Assembly (NCBI GenBank): GCA_007118975.1
Contig: SKQO01000052.1
Coordinates: forward strand, 1-46,762
Reading direction: 5' to 3'
Source: Halobacteriales archaeon
GTDB lineage: Archaea; Halobacteriota; Halobacteria; Halobacteriales; SKNY01
DNA: 46,762 nt
The notes below the pieces were generated by a model. The model did not search any database. It had not been told where the DNA came from and was given only the letters and a program-made list of their open reading frames with translations. The position numbers and the translations under genes were made by a program. Positions 1 through 8,689 of the stretch are shown piece by piece; the first letter of the stretch is position 1; each line of letters begins with the position of its first letter.

Positions 1-702
1 TCATTGCTTCATCCTATTGCGTTGGTGGGTGCGCTTCTCCATATCCCGGCCCACGCGTTCGGGAAATTGACCCTGTTTTTCTGTGCCGGCGCGATCCACG
101 TGGAAACACATACGGACAACGTGAGCGAGATGGCCGGCATCGGCAAACGCATGCCCCTGACGATGACTGCCTTCACGGTCGGCGCCGCGGGCATGGCCGG
201 GATTCCGCTGGTTGCTGGCTTCGTGAGCAAATTCTATCTGCTGATCGGTAGCTTCGGCGCCGGTGGGGTCGACGGACTGGGTGTCGGCGAGCCGGTCATG
301 AGCACCACGATGGGCGTCGTGTTCGCGGGCGCGTTGATCCTCTCGGGAATTCTGAACATCGCGTACTTCTGGCCGATCGTCTACACCGCCTTTTTCGAAT
401 CAGAGGACGTCCACGACGCCAAGCCGCTTCTCGAGTTTCCACTGGGTGGCGAGCGTCGCTCCGCCACCGGGGCGCTGACCGATGGCGGCCACGCCCTCGG
501 TGAGGACGAACACCACCACGGTGGGGCGCCACCCGCGGGATGGGAGCGGCGCTCGCCGATCGAGGAAAGCACTTGGTTGATGATCGCGCCGATCGGCCTG
601 CTGGCGGTTGGCGCACTGACACTGGGCGTCATTCCCGATCAAGCGGTGTTCCTTGAGCTAGCCCGATTCGTCGTTCTCGAGGTAACGGGGGTGAGCATCT
701 GA
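1..702 (+). CDS. Mrp-type Na+/H+ antiporter subunit D-like protein, C-terminal part
   Basis: The gene enters from the left edge in frame 1, so only the last 233 residues are visible and the start is missing. The segment has the proton-conducting antiporter signature (HAFGKLTLFFCAGAI, then MAGIPLVAGFVSKFY), shared by MrpA/MrpD and the NuoL/M/N subunits of complex I. Hydrophobic helices follow, then a cytoplasmic-looking His-rich loop (EDEHHHGG) and a last helix pair. Its stop overlaps the next start by one base (TGATG), so the two antiporter subunits are translated from one message. In the cell membrane such complexes exchange Na+ for H+. The assignment to subunit D rather than A rests on length and context and is less sure than the family. 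Confidence 0.85.
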   Translation, partial: SLLHPIALVGALLHIPAHAFGKLTLFFCAGAIHVETHTDNVSEMAGIGKRMPLTMTAFTVGAAGMAGIPLVAGFVSKFYLLIGSFGAGGVDGLGVGEPVMSTTMGVVFAGALILSGILNIAYFWPIVYTAFFESEDVHDAKPLLEFPLGGERRSATGALTDGGHALGEDEHHHGGAPPAGWERRSPIEESTWLMIAPIGLLAVGALTLGVIPDQAVFLELARFVVLEVTGVSI

Positions 703-2522
703 TGGCCAGCGAGTTGCTGACAACAATCCCGCCGTGGCTACCGATCCTCCTCGCGGGGCTACTGGTGACGAGGGTGCCGCGAAGGATTGGCTTTGCGATC
801 GCAGGGGTGGCGATGGCGGCGATCGTTCCGATTTCGGTGTTTGCACCCGTAGGCAGCCATCTATCGGTCGGGTTCCTCGGCTTCGACGCGACCTTCTTCC
901 TGGTGGATGAGTTCACACGCCTGCTCGGTATCGGATTCGGCATTCTCGGAACTGCAGCAGTGTGGTATGCCTACGCATCAGGCCTCCCGCGCCTGACGGC
1001 CGGGTTTGCAGTGACGTACATGGCCGCTACCATGGGCGTGGTTTTCGCGGGAGACTGGCTTTCGCTCGTGTTCTTCTGGGAGCTAATGGCCGTTACCAGC
1101 ACCCTTCTGGTCTGGGCATACGGTGGCCAGGCAGTGCGGGCGGGCTATCGCTACGCCATTGCACACGGTATCGGTGGCAGCCTCGTGCTGTTCGCCGTCG
1201 CGTGGCACTACGCACTCGTGGGCACGTTCGCGTTCGATCTCGATTCCCCAGGGATTGCCGCTGGCGGCCCAGCCATCCTGGCGATTCTGGGGATCGGCGT
1301 TAACTGTGCATTCATTGGCCTGCACACCTGGATCCCGGACACCTATCCGCGTCCCCACGTCGCCGCGAGCGTCTTTCTCTCGGTGTTCACGACCAAATCC
1401 AGTGCGTACGTGCTCTATCGCGCGTTGCCCGTCGATTGGGCAGTGCTGGGGCAGGTGGACGCGAGCCTGCTCGTCGCGTACATGGGTGGGTTCATGGCGG
1501 TGTATGGTGTGGTGTTCGCGCTCTTACAACACGACATGCGCGCACTGCTCTCCTATCATATCCAGGCACAGGTGGGGTACATGGTCGCCGGGATCGGGAT
1601 CGGAACGGCCGTCGGCGTGGCCGGGGCGATGGGCCACCTCTTCAACAACGTGATGTACAAAGCGCTACTGTTCATGGCCGTCGGCGTCATCATTCTGCGG
1701 ACCAACGAGCACGATCTCTACAAGCTCGGTGGACTGTGGCGGGAGATGCCGATCACCGCGCTCGCGTTTGCCCTGGGGGCCCTCTCGATTACAGCTGTCC
1801 CCGGGACCAACGGGTTCATCAGCAAGGGCATGGTGCTGGACGCAGCCGACCCCGCATATTTCGGTGCTCCAGAATACCAGCCGCTTTACTGGCTCCTGTG
1901 GATCGGCGCCATCGGTACGTTTCTCTCGTTCATCAAGCTGGGGTACTACGCCTTCCTCCACGGAGAGGCAACCGTGAGTCCAACCGATGCCACCACGGGG
2001 CAAACTGTCGGCATGCTCTCCATCGGGGCGGTGTGTCTCCTGTTCGGTGTCTGGTGGGAGGGGCTCGTATCTTTGCTACCCGCGGGCGAGCTGTTGATCG
2101 CGGAGGGCCAGGCACACCCGTACAGCGTTGGCCACCTGACCGACGCGGCCGTCCTCATCGCGATAAGCGTCGTGGGCTTTGCCGTCATCAAAAAGCCACT
2201 GAGTGGAGTCGGCCACGTTCGGGATATCGAGCGGTGGCTCAATCCCCTGGTGTTCTATACTGGCCGCTCTGCGATGCGCGGGCTGACCGGCACATACGCT
2301 GCGGTCGATCGCGTGATCGTATCCGTGGTAGTCACTGCCTACTGGATCGGCGGACATCCGATGCGGGCTGTCACCCGGATTGGGCTGATCACGCCGGCGC
2401 CTCATCACGAGGCGCTCACGAGCGAGGGCGACCGAAGTACGATCCCGCTCCGCGCGAGCATCGGGCTCACGGTCATGCTGGTCACGATCCTGGTGACGGT
2501 TGTGCTTCTGCTGCTCCTCTAG
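702..2522 (+). CDS. Mrp-type Na+/H+ antiporter subunit D homologue
   Basis: A 606-residue polytopic membrane protein of the same antiporter family as its upstream neighbour. It keeps the family core (GDWLSLVFFWELMAV near 125, then HLFNNVMYKALLFMAVGV near 320 with the conserved Lys in the membrane, and PGTNGFISKGMVLDA near 370). It is longer than a usual MrpD because of a C-terminal extension with further helices ending in a run of Leu. Haloarchaeal mnh clusters commonly carry two or three D-like subunits, and this looks like the last one. The start ATG overlaps the previous stop. Its stop TAG lies inside CTAG, which also supplies the stop of dnaG on the other strand. Confidence 0.88.
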   Translation: MASELLTTIPPWLPILLAGLLVTRVPRRIGFAIAGVAMAAIVPISVFAPVGSHLSVGFLGFDATFFLVDEFTRLLGIGFGILGTAAVWYAYASGLPRLTAGFAVTYMAATMGVVFAGDWLSLVFFWELMAVTSTLLVWAYGGQAVRAGYRYAIAHGIGGSLVLFAVAWHYALVGTFAFDLDSPGIAAGGPAILAILGIGVNCAFIGLHTWIPDTYPRPHVAASVFLSVFTTKSSAYVLYRALPVDWAVLGQVDASLLVAYMGGFMAVYGVVFALLQHDMRALLSYHIQAQVGYMVAGIGIGTAVGVAGAMGHLFNNVMYKALLFMAVGVIILRTNEHDLYKLGGLWREMPITALAFALGALSITAVPGTNGFISKGMVLDAADPAYFGAPEYQPLYWLLWIGAIGTFLSFIKLGYYAFLHGEATVSPTDATTGQTVGMLSIGAVCLLFGVWWEGLVSLLPAGELLIAEGQAHPYSVGHLTDAAVLIAISVVGFAVIKKPLSGVGHVRDIERWLNPLVFYTGRSAMRGLTGTYAAVDRVIVSVVVTAYWIGGHPMRAVTRIGLITPAPHHEALTSEGDRSTIPLRASIGLTVMLVTILVTVVLLLLL

Positions 2523-3721
2523 GCAACCGGTAACTCGAGATCATCGACGACCGCCTCGGCTTCGTGCACCCGAACATCTACGGGCCGTTTCGTGAATTCG
2601 CCGAGTGACCTGGCGACGATGTGCTCGACGCCGAAGCGGGTCGCGATATCGACCGTCGACTGGTCCAGCTGGTCGTCGAGGATGATCGCATAGGGAATCG
2701 TCGAAGCGTCCAAGAGCAGCGACTCGACCGCCGAAGCAGGGCCGCCTTCGATGCGTTCGAACGCCCGACTGATGGCCCGCACTTCCCCGGTGGCCCCACC
2801 AATCACTTCTTCGACGTGATCGTGAATACTGTCAGGAGCGTCTGGTTCCACGTCGGAAGCCGCCGGCTCCGTCTGCTCGGTGGGCGGATCTCCCACATTC
2901 TCCTCTTCCTCTTCCACCCTCGCCCCCTCGTAGGGGACCCGTTCCTGCAGCGCGCTGTGGACTTCCGCGTGTGAAAGGTCCTCTACCGAGCGTCCCGGTG
3001 GGGCGAAGGTAACATAGTCGACGTCGCCGACCTGGGCGAGTTCGAGCAAGAGGAGGTCACCCCCACGATCACCATCGAAGAACGCCGTTACTGTCCGTTC
3101 GGCGGTCAACGCAACGATCTCCGGCGGGACGTCGGTCCCCTCCACCCCGATCGCATTCTTGATGCCGAACTGGAGGAGTCGACGCACGTCCGCTCGACCT
3201 TCCACCAAAATGACATGATCGGCCGTTTCGACCTCGGGACCAGCCGGATAGCCCGCATACTCCTCGATGTCACTGATACTCGCGTCCCGACGAACGCGTT
3301 CGATCACTTCGCGGCTAGTCAGGCCGCTATCCTCGAACCCGATCGCAAGCAGCTCACGGGCCCGATCGACGACTTCCTGGCGCTTGGCGGCTCGAACGTC
3401 CTCGATTCGTTCGATGTGGACCGTCGCCCGACAGGGGCCGATCTGTTCGATCGTCTCGAGTGCGGCCGCAATAATGGCCGTCTCTACCCGGTCGAGGCTG
3501 GTGGCGATGGTGACCGATCCCGTGGAACGTCCGTCAGCGCTGCTTACGTCGACGTCCAACCGGCCGACTCGCTCGGCGTCCTGGAGTGATCGTAGGTCCA
3601 ACCTGTCGCTGAGGAGCCCTTCGGTCTGTCCGAAAATGGCACCGACGACGTCGCTACGCTCGATGACCCCGTTTGCAGTCACGCGAGCCGTTATCAGATA
3701 TTTGTCGCGGTCGTCGGTCAT
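2519..3721 (-). CDS. dnaG: Archaeal DnaG primase-like protein
   Basis: A 400-residue protein of the archaeal DnaG family. The TOPRIM domain is clear: the first acidic residue in ILVEGRADV (E174) and the DxD pair in FFDGDRGGD (D216, D218). A low-complexity acidic linker (about 285-320) precedes a C-terminal domain. In archaea this protein is known both for weak primase activity and as a subunit that tethers poly(A)-rich RNA to the exosome. I chose the ATG at 3721 (MTDDRDKYLI) because the family starts just before DKYLI; the open frame runs 26 codons further upstream but that part looks non-coding. It converges on the antiporter gene with shared stop bases. Confidence 0.95.
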   Translation of the reverse strand: MTDDRDKYLITARVTANGVIERSDVVGAIFGQTEGLLSDRLDLRSLQDAERVGRLDVDVSSADGRSTGSVTIATSLDRVETAIIAAALETIEQIGPCRATVHIERIEDVRAAKRQEVVDRARELLAIGFEDSGLTSREVIERVRRDASISDIEEYAGYPAGPEVETADHVILVEGRADVRRLLQFGIKNAIGVEGTDVPPEIVALTAERTVTAFFDGDRGGDLLLLELAQVGDVDYVTFAPPGRSVEDLSHAEVHSALQERVPYEGARVEEEEENVGDPPTEQTEPAASDVEPDAPDSIHDHVEEVIGGATGEVRAISRAFERIEGGPASAVESLLLDASTIPYAIILDDQLDQSTVDIATRFGVEHIVARSLGEFTKRPVDVRVHEAEAVVDDLELPVA

Positions 3722-3831
3722 GTCGATCAGTCCCTTGTTGGGAAGTATGGAACGATTTCGGTGCCACGTCGATATAAGTGACGTTCGCCGCGTCGGCAAG
3801 CCTTGATACCCTGGCTCCAGAAACGGACACT

Positions 3832-4719
3832 ATGCAGAGCCACATCGTCCCGGTCGGCTTCGATTACGACCGGCTGATCGCCCCGCTCGTTCGCGACCGG
3901 CTGGAGGTGGATCGAGTCATCCTGCTCCAGGGAGCTGTGGGGAGCGAGGCGAACGTGGAATACTCCCGTCGCCTTACCGATAAACTCGAGACGGACTTTC
4001 GAAACCTCTTGGGCGCGGAGACGGAACGCCGGATTGTCGAGGATGTGTACGATTACGATGCGGCGTTCGAGCAAGCATACCGGCTCATTCAAGAGGAACT
4101 GGACGCGGATCGGGAGGTATGGGCTAACGTGAGTGCCATGCCCCGTACTGTCAGCTTCGCGGTGGCGACGGCGGCGCACTCGGTGATGATCGAGCGTGAA
4201 ACCGAGCGATCCCGGATTCACACCTACTACACTGCCCCCGAAAAATATCTGGAGACCGAACTGGCTGAGGAGCTCCGTCGCGAGGAGGGGGTACTGGAAC
4301 GGGTGCTTGCAGGTGAGACTGATCCGGACGAGATCACCGAACGTCTCGAGAATATTCGCGATCTCCTCTCGGAGTTCGACGAGCGGGGGACGACGATCGG
4401 CGCCAAAGAAATCAACGGGAGACACATCGTGGAATTTCCGGTGGCCTCGTTTTCGAGCGTCAAACCCTTCGAGGAACTAATTCTGTTCAAGCTGGGCGAG
4501 TCCGGCGAGTTTGCCAGCGTCAGCGAACTCGCGGAGGCGCTTGCCGACGAACTCGACGAACCGTTCACCGAAAGCTTTCGCTCGAAGGTTATTTACAACG
4601 TCGACCGTCTCGGCCCCGGCGGCACGGGGTATATCGAACAGGAGGAAGCCGGCAAGTCCCATCGCACACGACTCTCCCGTCTGGGACAGTTATGGGTACG
4701 GGCCCATCGAAGCCGGTAA
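3832..4719 (+). CDS. HFX_2341/DUF6293-like transcriptional regulator
   Basis: A 295-residue protein starting MQSHIVPVGFDYDRLIAP. The N-terminal half resembles the CARF-like Rossmann domain of the haloarchaeal DUF6293 family (hydrophobic strand VDRVILLQGAVGSE, then EVWANVSAMPRTVSFAVATAAH, a likely ligand-binding loop). The C-terminal part (about 205-295) looks like a winged helix with residues typical of a DNA-binding domain. Such proteins may sense a small ligand, but that is inference from the fold. It is divergent from dnaG. I chose the start at 3832 because the sequence before it, in frame from 3778, overlaps the dnaG upstream region and lacks family character. Confidence 0.8.
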   Translation: MQSHIVPVGFDYDRLIAPLVRDRLEVDRVILLQGAVGSEANVEYSRRLTDKLETDFRNLLGAETERRIVEDVYDYDAAFEQAYRLIQEELDADREVWANVSAMPRTVSFAVATAAHSVMIERETERSRIHTYYTAPEKYLETELAEELRREEGVLERVLAGETDPDEITERLENIRDLLSEFDERGTTIGAKEINGRHIVEFPVASFSSVKPFEELILFKLGESGEFASVSELAEALADELDEPFTESFRSKVIYNVDRLGPGGTGYIEQEEAGKSHRTRLSRLGQLWVRAHRSR

Positions 4720-4733
4720 TCGGGGCCGCGACG

Positions 4734-5441
4734 TCAGATAAAGCGCGGAACCGACTGGCGGTACTGGCTATACGTATCGGGGTCCTCAAGCGTTTCCATG
4801 ACCTCTCGCTCCTCGGCGAGACTCAGCTTGTAGTAGAAATATGCAAGGACCGGGAACATCGCCAGCGTCAGTAATGAGGGCCAGTGGACGAACCAACCGA
4901 AGACGATCAGATTCAGGCCGAGATATTGCGGATGTCTCGAGTAGGCATAAATCCCAGACGTCACGAGCTCCTGCTCGGTCCGATAGAGCGTGTGCCAGCC
5001 GACCGCGACGATGACCATCCCGACGATGCTAATCGCCGCACCGACGAGCTTCCAGAACGTCATCGCGAACGTTTGATCGAGGAGGGTAAAGGTGAGGAGC
5101 GGCTCCTGGTGGGCCACGCCCATGTCTGCGAAAATCGCCGCGGAAGTCAGATACACGGTCAGTGGCACCCCATACATCTCGACAAACATCGACACGATAA
5201 ACGCCGCGTAGATGCCCATCGAGCTGGACTTCCAGCGAATGCGCTGGCGGAAGCCGATCACAAGCGGCAGCAAAAAGACCAGAAACACCGCAATATTGAT
5301 CGCGACGAGATCCCACCGGCCCTCGATCACCATGTAGTTCGCCTGACCCAGGATGAACCAGCGGACGTGATCGAGAAACGACGGGAGTGCAAGGAGAACG
5401 AGCACACCGATACCGATCCCGAACAGCGTCCGGCGTTCCAT
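4734..5441 (-). CDS. Membrane methyltransferase of the ICMT/PEMT type
   Basis: A 235-residue membrane protein with about six hydrophobic segments. The C-terminal signature [14 protein letters not shown] (162-175), followed by AEERE (209-213), is the S-adenosylmethionine-binding region of the isoprenylcysteine carboxyl methyltransferase and phospholipid methyltransferase families. Archaeal members are of unknown substrate; prenylated quinones, lipids or proteins are all possible. The gene is convergent with the DUF6293-like gene, with 14 bases between the two stops, and follows the soluble methyltransferase gene on the same strand after 48 bases, so the two may be co-transcribed. Confidence 0.75.
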   Translation of the reverse strand: MERRTLFGIGIGVLVLLALPSFLDHVRWFILGQANYMVIEGRWDLVAINIAVFLVFLLPLVIGFRQRIRWKSSSMGIYAAFIVSMFVEMYGVPLTVYLTSAAIFADMGVAHQEPLLTFTLLDQTFAMTFWKLVGAAISIVGMVIVAVGWHTLYRTEQELVTSGIYAYSRHPQYLGLNLIVFGWFVHWPSLLTLAMFPVLAYFYYKLSLAEEREVMETLEDPDTYSQYRQSVPRFI

Positions 5442-5489
5442 ACTGAACGAAAGAACGCGTGGAACGAGAATAAACCTGTTGTGCTGGCG

Positions 5490-6188
5490 TTACCGCTCGG
5501 CGACGGTCAAGCTGACCAGACCGCCAAAAAACTGTTCGCGACGCATCCGGCTCGTCCGAGCCGAAAGGACGCGGTGGATCTCTTCGATTCGCTCGGTTAG
5601 CTGATCCCACGGGGGCTCATGGACGACAGTACGCCGGTCGATTGGGTTCGCTACCAGGAGAAACAGGTTGAACCACGGGTTGAGGGCGTGGCGATACGGG
5701 CCTCGCGAGGGGTGGGCATTGAGCAACACCAGACGGCCGCCATCGGCAAGCAGTGCGAGCCACCGATCGAGCACTGCCGCCGGGTCGGGGAAAATGGTGA
5801 TCGCAAAGCTGCTCAGGATGGCATCGATCGCCCCTCGTACCGGTGGATCAGTCGCGTCTCCGCGCACGAAAGAAGCGCCACTCCATCGGTTTGATCGGGT
5901 CCGGTCGGCCGCGAGCGAAAGTGCGTCACCGGCGACGTCAACACCGACGTACTGACTGTTCGGGTGAGCGGTAACAGCGGGCAACACGAACGGGAGGTTC
6001 GGTCCGGTTCCACACCCGAATTCGACCACGCTGGCCCCATCCTCAATGGCGAGTGCACGGGCCGCCGCGCTCCGTGGTCCCGATAACGTCAGCAAACGGC
6101 GCGTAAACAAGTCGTAGGCCCGCCGCCACCGGTCGTAGAATTGAGTATTCCGCCGCAGGGCCTCTGGGGAAAGCGTCGAGTCGCTCAC
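5490..6188 (-). CDS. Class I SAM-dependent methyltransferase
   Basis: A 232-residue soluble methyltransferase. Motif I is VVEFGCGTGPN (54-64), motif II the acidic end of QYVGVDV, and a later motif is the strand in DGGRLVLLNAHP. The layout resembles UbiE/PMT-type small-molecule methyltransferases; the substrate is not evident. I chose the GTG at 6188 because a TATA-like CTTTTATC lies 26 bases upstream, giving a leaderless message, and because the longer in-frame form would overlap the end of thrB. The tail resembles PMT-type enzymes acting on lipids, so joint action with the downstream membrane methyltransferase is possible but unproven. Confidence 0.8.
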   Translation of the reverse strand: MSDSTLSPEALRRNTQFYDRWRRAYDLFTRRLLTLSGPRSAAARALAIEDGASVVEFGCGTGPNLPFVLPAVTAHPNSQYVGVDVAGDALSLAADRTRSNRWSGASFVRGDATDPPVRGAIDAILSSFAITIFPDPAAVLDRWLALLADGGRLVLLNAHPSRGPYRHALNPWFNLFLLVANPIDRRTVVHEPPWDQLTERIEEIHRVLSARTSRMRREQFFGGLVSLTVAER

Positions 6189-6210
6189 GCATCCACGAAC
6201 AGGCGCACGG

Positions 6211-6218
6211 GATAAAAG
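6211..6218 (-). promoter_or_regulatory. TATA box of the methyltransferase gene
   Basis: CTTTTATC on the minus strand is centred 26 bases before the GTG at 6188, the spacing expected if transcription begins at the start codon. It decides the GTG over the upstream ATG. Confidence 0.6.
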
Positions 6219-6234
6219 CGATACGTCACCGGAC

Positions 6235-7110
6235 TTAAAAGACCGACGCACCCGGGCCGATGCGCGTCTGGTAGGCCCGCGCGTCGACGTTCACCGTCGC
6301 GAACGCCTCGACCATCGACATCGCGACCGCTCGCTGATCTCGCTCCCGACACATCGCCAAGACTGTCGGCCCGGCGCCGCTGACCGTCACCCCCGTGGCG
6401 CCTTCGCGGAGGGCACGCTCCCGGACGCGATGGTACCCGTCGATCAACGACGCACGTCGCGGGGTGACGATATTGTCCTCCATCCCCTGCCCGACGAGGA
6501 CTGGGTCGTCGCGCATCATACCGACGGCCAGCGTCGCAGCCCGTCCGACCGTGTCGACGACGTCGTCGAGTGTGGCCGTATCGGGGACGACCTCGCGGGC
6601 ATCGCGAGTGGACACCACGATATCAGGGAGACAGGCAACGAGGGCGAGCGAGGCGCTGATTCGTGTCACGGTTTCGTCCGTCGCGATCGTAAATCCCCCA
6701 AGAATGGCCGGCGCCACATTATCCAGGTGGGCCTCCCCCGAGACGAGCGCCTCCCCTTCGGCCGCATACGGAATGAGATCACGCCGACTGAGACCCAAAT
6801 CGTACAGCTCGTTCAACCCTACTGCAGTCGCCGCAGCGCTCGCTGCGGACGATCCGAGCCCCGATGCGGGTCGAACACCTTTGTCGATCTTGATATGGGC
6901 GGGAGCATCGAGCGCCTTGGCGACGACCCCGGCGGTGTTCTTCGCCGGATCCTCCGGAATGTACTCGCTCCCGACGCCGTGCATTTCTATCGACGTCTCG
7001 TCCGCCTCGCTAAGCGTGACGATGTCCGCGGGCGTCTCGAGCGCCGCACCGAAGACGTCGAACCCGCTCCCCAGGTTCGCGCTGGTTGCTGGCACTCGAA
7101 CGGTGACCAT
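6235..7110 (-). CDS. thrB: Homoserine kinase
   Basis: A 291-residue GHMP kinase that phosphorylates homoserine in the threonine branch. It begins with the family motif VPATSANLGSGFDVFG (6-21) and has the ATP-binding loop PASGLGSSAASAAA (81-94) and a C-terminal GHMP motif VSGAGPTVLAM. The length matches the usual archaeal ThrB. No other threonine gene is adjacent. A T-rich box lies 27 bases upstream of the ATG, so the message is probably leaderless. The gene ends 46 bases before the start of the methyltransferase on the same strand, which has its own promoter. Confidence 0.95.
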   Translation of the reverse strand: MVTVRVPATSANLGSGFDVFGAALETPADIVTLSEADETSIEMHGVGSEYIPEDPAKNTAGVVAKALDAPAHIKIDKGVRPASGLGSSAASAAATAVGLNELYDLGLSRRDLIPYAAEGEALVSGEAHLDNVAPAILGGFTIATDETVTRISASLALVACLPDIVVSTRDAREVVPDTATLDDVVDTVGRAATLAVGMMRDDPVLVGQGMEDNIVTPRRASLIDGYHRVRERALREGATGVTVSGAGPTVLAMCRERDQRAVAMSMVEAFATVNVDARAYQTRIGPGASVF

Positions 7111-7133
7111 GATCTGGGATTCCCCAGCGCGGA

Positions 7134-7141
7134 GAAAAAAG
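7134..7141 (-). promoter_or_regulatory. TATA-like box of thrB
   Basis: A run of six T on the minus strand (GCTTTTTT) is centred about 27 bases before the thrB ATG at 7110. No Shine-Dalgarno sequence lies between, consistent with a leaderless message. Confidence 0.45.
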
Positions 7142-7161
7142 CTCCGAAGGGGGCTTCGTGT

Positions 7162-7299
7162 TCACAGCACCGAGATCCCGATCCGATAGAGGACCGCCAA
7201 GACGAACAGGAGAATGAGTACGATGGTTGCGACGATGATGACCGGTGATAGCTGTTCTTCCTCGACAGCTAACACGTGCTCGTCCTCGTCTGCCGCCAT
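7162..7299 (-). CDS. 45-residue single-pass membrane protein
   Basis: A short frame of 45 codons plus stop. Residues 1-18 are acidic (MAADEDEHVLAVEEEQL), residues 19-39 form one hydrophobic helix (PVIIVATIVLILLFVLAVLY), and the tail is RIGISVL. This is a well-formed membrane peptide with codons typical of the surrounding genes, and a TATA-like TTTAGG lies 26 bases before its ATG. I do not recognise the family. It precedes thrB on the same strand by 51 bases, but thrB seems to have its own promoter. It is below the usual gene-caller length and could be missed. Confidence 0.7.
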   Translation of the reverse strand: MAADEDEHVLAVEEEQLSPVIIVATIVLILLFVLAVLYRIGISVL

Positions 7300-7322
7300 G
7301 ATGATCGTCGGCGACCCGAACG

Positions 7323-7328
7323 CCTAAA
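7323..7328 (-). promoter_or_regulatory. TATA box of the 45-residue membrane protein
   Basis: TTTAGG on the minus strand, centred 26 bases upstream of the ATG at 7299, supports transcription and a leaderless start of this small gene. Confidence 0.5.
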
Positions 7329-7379
7329 CCTTCCGTTCGGGGGTGAAAATCGGCCGGTGCCGCAGGGATAGCAACGAAC

Positions 7380-7383
7380 TTTA
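7380..7383 (+). promoter_or_regulatory. TATA box of the FAD oxidoreductase gene
   Basis: TTTA within GAACTTTAGTG is centred 26 bases before the ATG at 7408. This favours that ATG over the in-frame GTG at 7384, which overlaps the box. Confidence 0.5.
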
Positions 7384-7407
7384 GTGCAGCGCGAGAAGAG
7401 TTTGTAC

Positions 7408-8649
7408 ATGGGGAGTTCCTACGTTGTTATTGGTGATGGAATCGCGGGAAGCTCCGCAGCTGAGACCCTGCGAGAGCAGGATCCTGACGCCGATATCCGC
7501 GTCCTCACCGATGAAGGTGAACCCCTCTACAACCGGATTCTGATCAAGGAATTTGCCAAGGGAAAACTACCCGAGGCACCCATCGCAATCCACGAAGAGG
7601 ACTGGTACGAGGAACGTGACATCGAGCTTTCCCTCAACACGCATGTGACGGCTGTCGACGTGGAAGATCGCGTGGTGTTGACTCACGAGGGCGAGGAAAT
7701 CCCGTACGACGACCTACTCGTCGCGACCGGCGGGACTCCCGGGCAACTGCCCGTGGAGAACAGCGATGCGGACGGTATCTATCACTTCTGGACGTTCCAA
7801 GACGCACGGGGCATCCGACAGCGTGCCGAACAGGCAGATACTGGCGTAATCATCGGCGCCGGCCTCCTCGGTATTGACCTTGCGGCGATTTGTGGTGCAC
7901 ACGAGGTTTCCGCCCACTATCTCATGCGGGGGGAGTGCTGGTGGCGATACGCGATGAGTCCGGATGGCGCGGAGATCATCCACAACGCAATGCGAGAATT
8001 GGACGTGACCCCCGTATTCGGTTGCAACACCGAACGCTTCGAGGTTGACGACAACGGACAGGTCGTCGCGACGATAGACGACGAGGGAAATCGCTACGAC
8101 AGCGAGTTCGTGGGGATCGCGATCGGTCTCAATTTTAACACCGAATTCCTCCAAAAGGCGGACATCGAACTCGACGACGGGATCGTGGTCGACGAGTATA
8201 TGCGGACGTCGAATCCACACGTCTACGCGGCGGGTGACATCACGAGATTTTACGACGTGCTTCTCGGCGATTATACCCAGAACGGGGCGTGGGGCAGCGC
8301 GAAATCACAAGGACAGGTTGCAGCCGAAAACATGGCCGCCGCCGAGCCAACGACCGAGTTTAGGTGGGTGACCTCCTATTCGATCACCCATTTTGACTTC
8401 CCGTTTCTCAGTTTCGGCCATCCGACCGAAGGTGACCGGTACATCGAACGCCGGTACAGTGACACCGAGTGGCGCCGGATCGCGATCAGGGACGGCCGCG
8501 TCGTGGGTGGCGTCTTGATCGGCGATCTGGCCCCACAGAACACCCTCAAGCGCCTCATTCGCCAGGAAACCATCGTCGACGGGCACGAAGAGGAGTTGCT
8601 CTCGGAATCAGTGCACGAAGAGAGCATCGCTCCCGCGATCGAAGGGTAG
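7408..8649 (+). CDS. NAD(P)/FAD-dependent oxidoreductase
   Basis: A 413-residue two-dinucleotide-binding flavoprotein. The FAD-binding motif VIGDGIAGSSAAETL is at the N-terminus, the NAD(P)H-binding motif VIIGAGLLGIDLAAI near 145, and the second FAD motif VYAAGDITRFYDV near 275. It resembles the reductase module of assimilatory nitrite reductases and rubredoxin/ferredoxin reductases, with no redox-active Cys pair visible. The electron acceptor is unknown. It stands alone, with thrB and the small membrane gene on the opposite strand before it and a small conserved gene after it. The start is set by the TATA spacing. Confidence 0.85.
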   Translation: MGSSYVVIGDGIAGSSAAETLREQDPDADIRVLTDEGEPLYNRILIKEFAKGKLPEAPIAIHEEDWYEERDIELSLNTHVTAVDVEDRVVLTHEGEEIPYDDLLVATGGTPGQLPVENSDADGIYHFWTFQDARGIRQRAEQADTGVIIGAGLLGIDLAAICGAHEVSAHYLMRGECWWRYAMSPDGAEIIHNAMRELDVTPVFGCNTERFEVDDNGQVVATIDDEGNRYDSEFVGIAIGLNFNTEFLQKADIELDDGIVVDEYMRTSNPHVYAAGDITRFYDVLLGDYTQNGAWGSAKSQGQVAAENMAAAEPTTEFRWVTSYSITHFDFPFLSFGHPTEGDRYIERRYSDTEWRRIAIRDGRVVGGVLIGDLAPQNTLKRLIRQETIVDGHEEELLSESVHEESIAPAIEG

Positions 8650-8689
8650 GACCGAAGGCGTTTTGCAGCGCTCGGCGCGCAATCTTTGT

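Noticed and set aside
1436-2533. 365-codon frame inside the antiporter gene, same strand
   Set aside because: Arg- and His-rich shadow of the antiporter in another frame; the antiporter has clear family motifs.
4884-5600. 238-codon frame antisense to the methyltransferases
   Set aside because: Very charged low-complexity translation (many His, Arg, Asp), typical of an antisense shadow.
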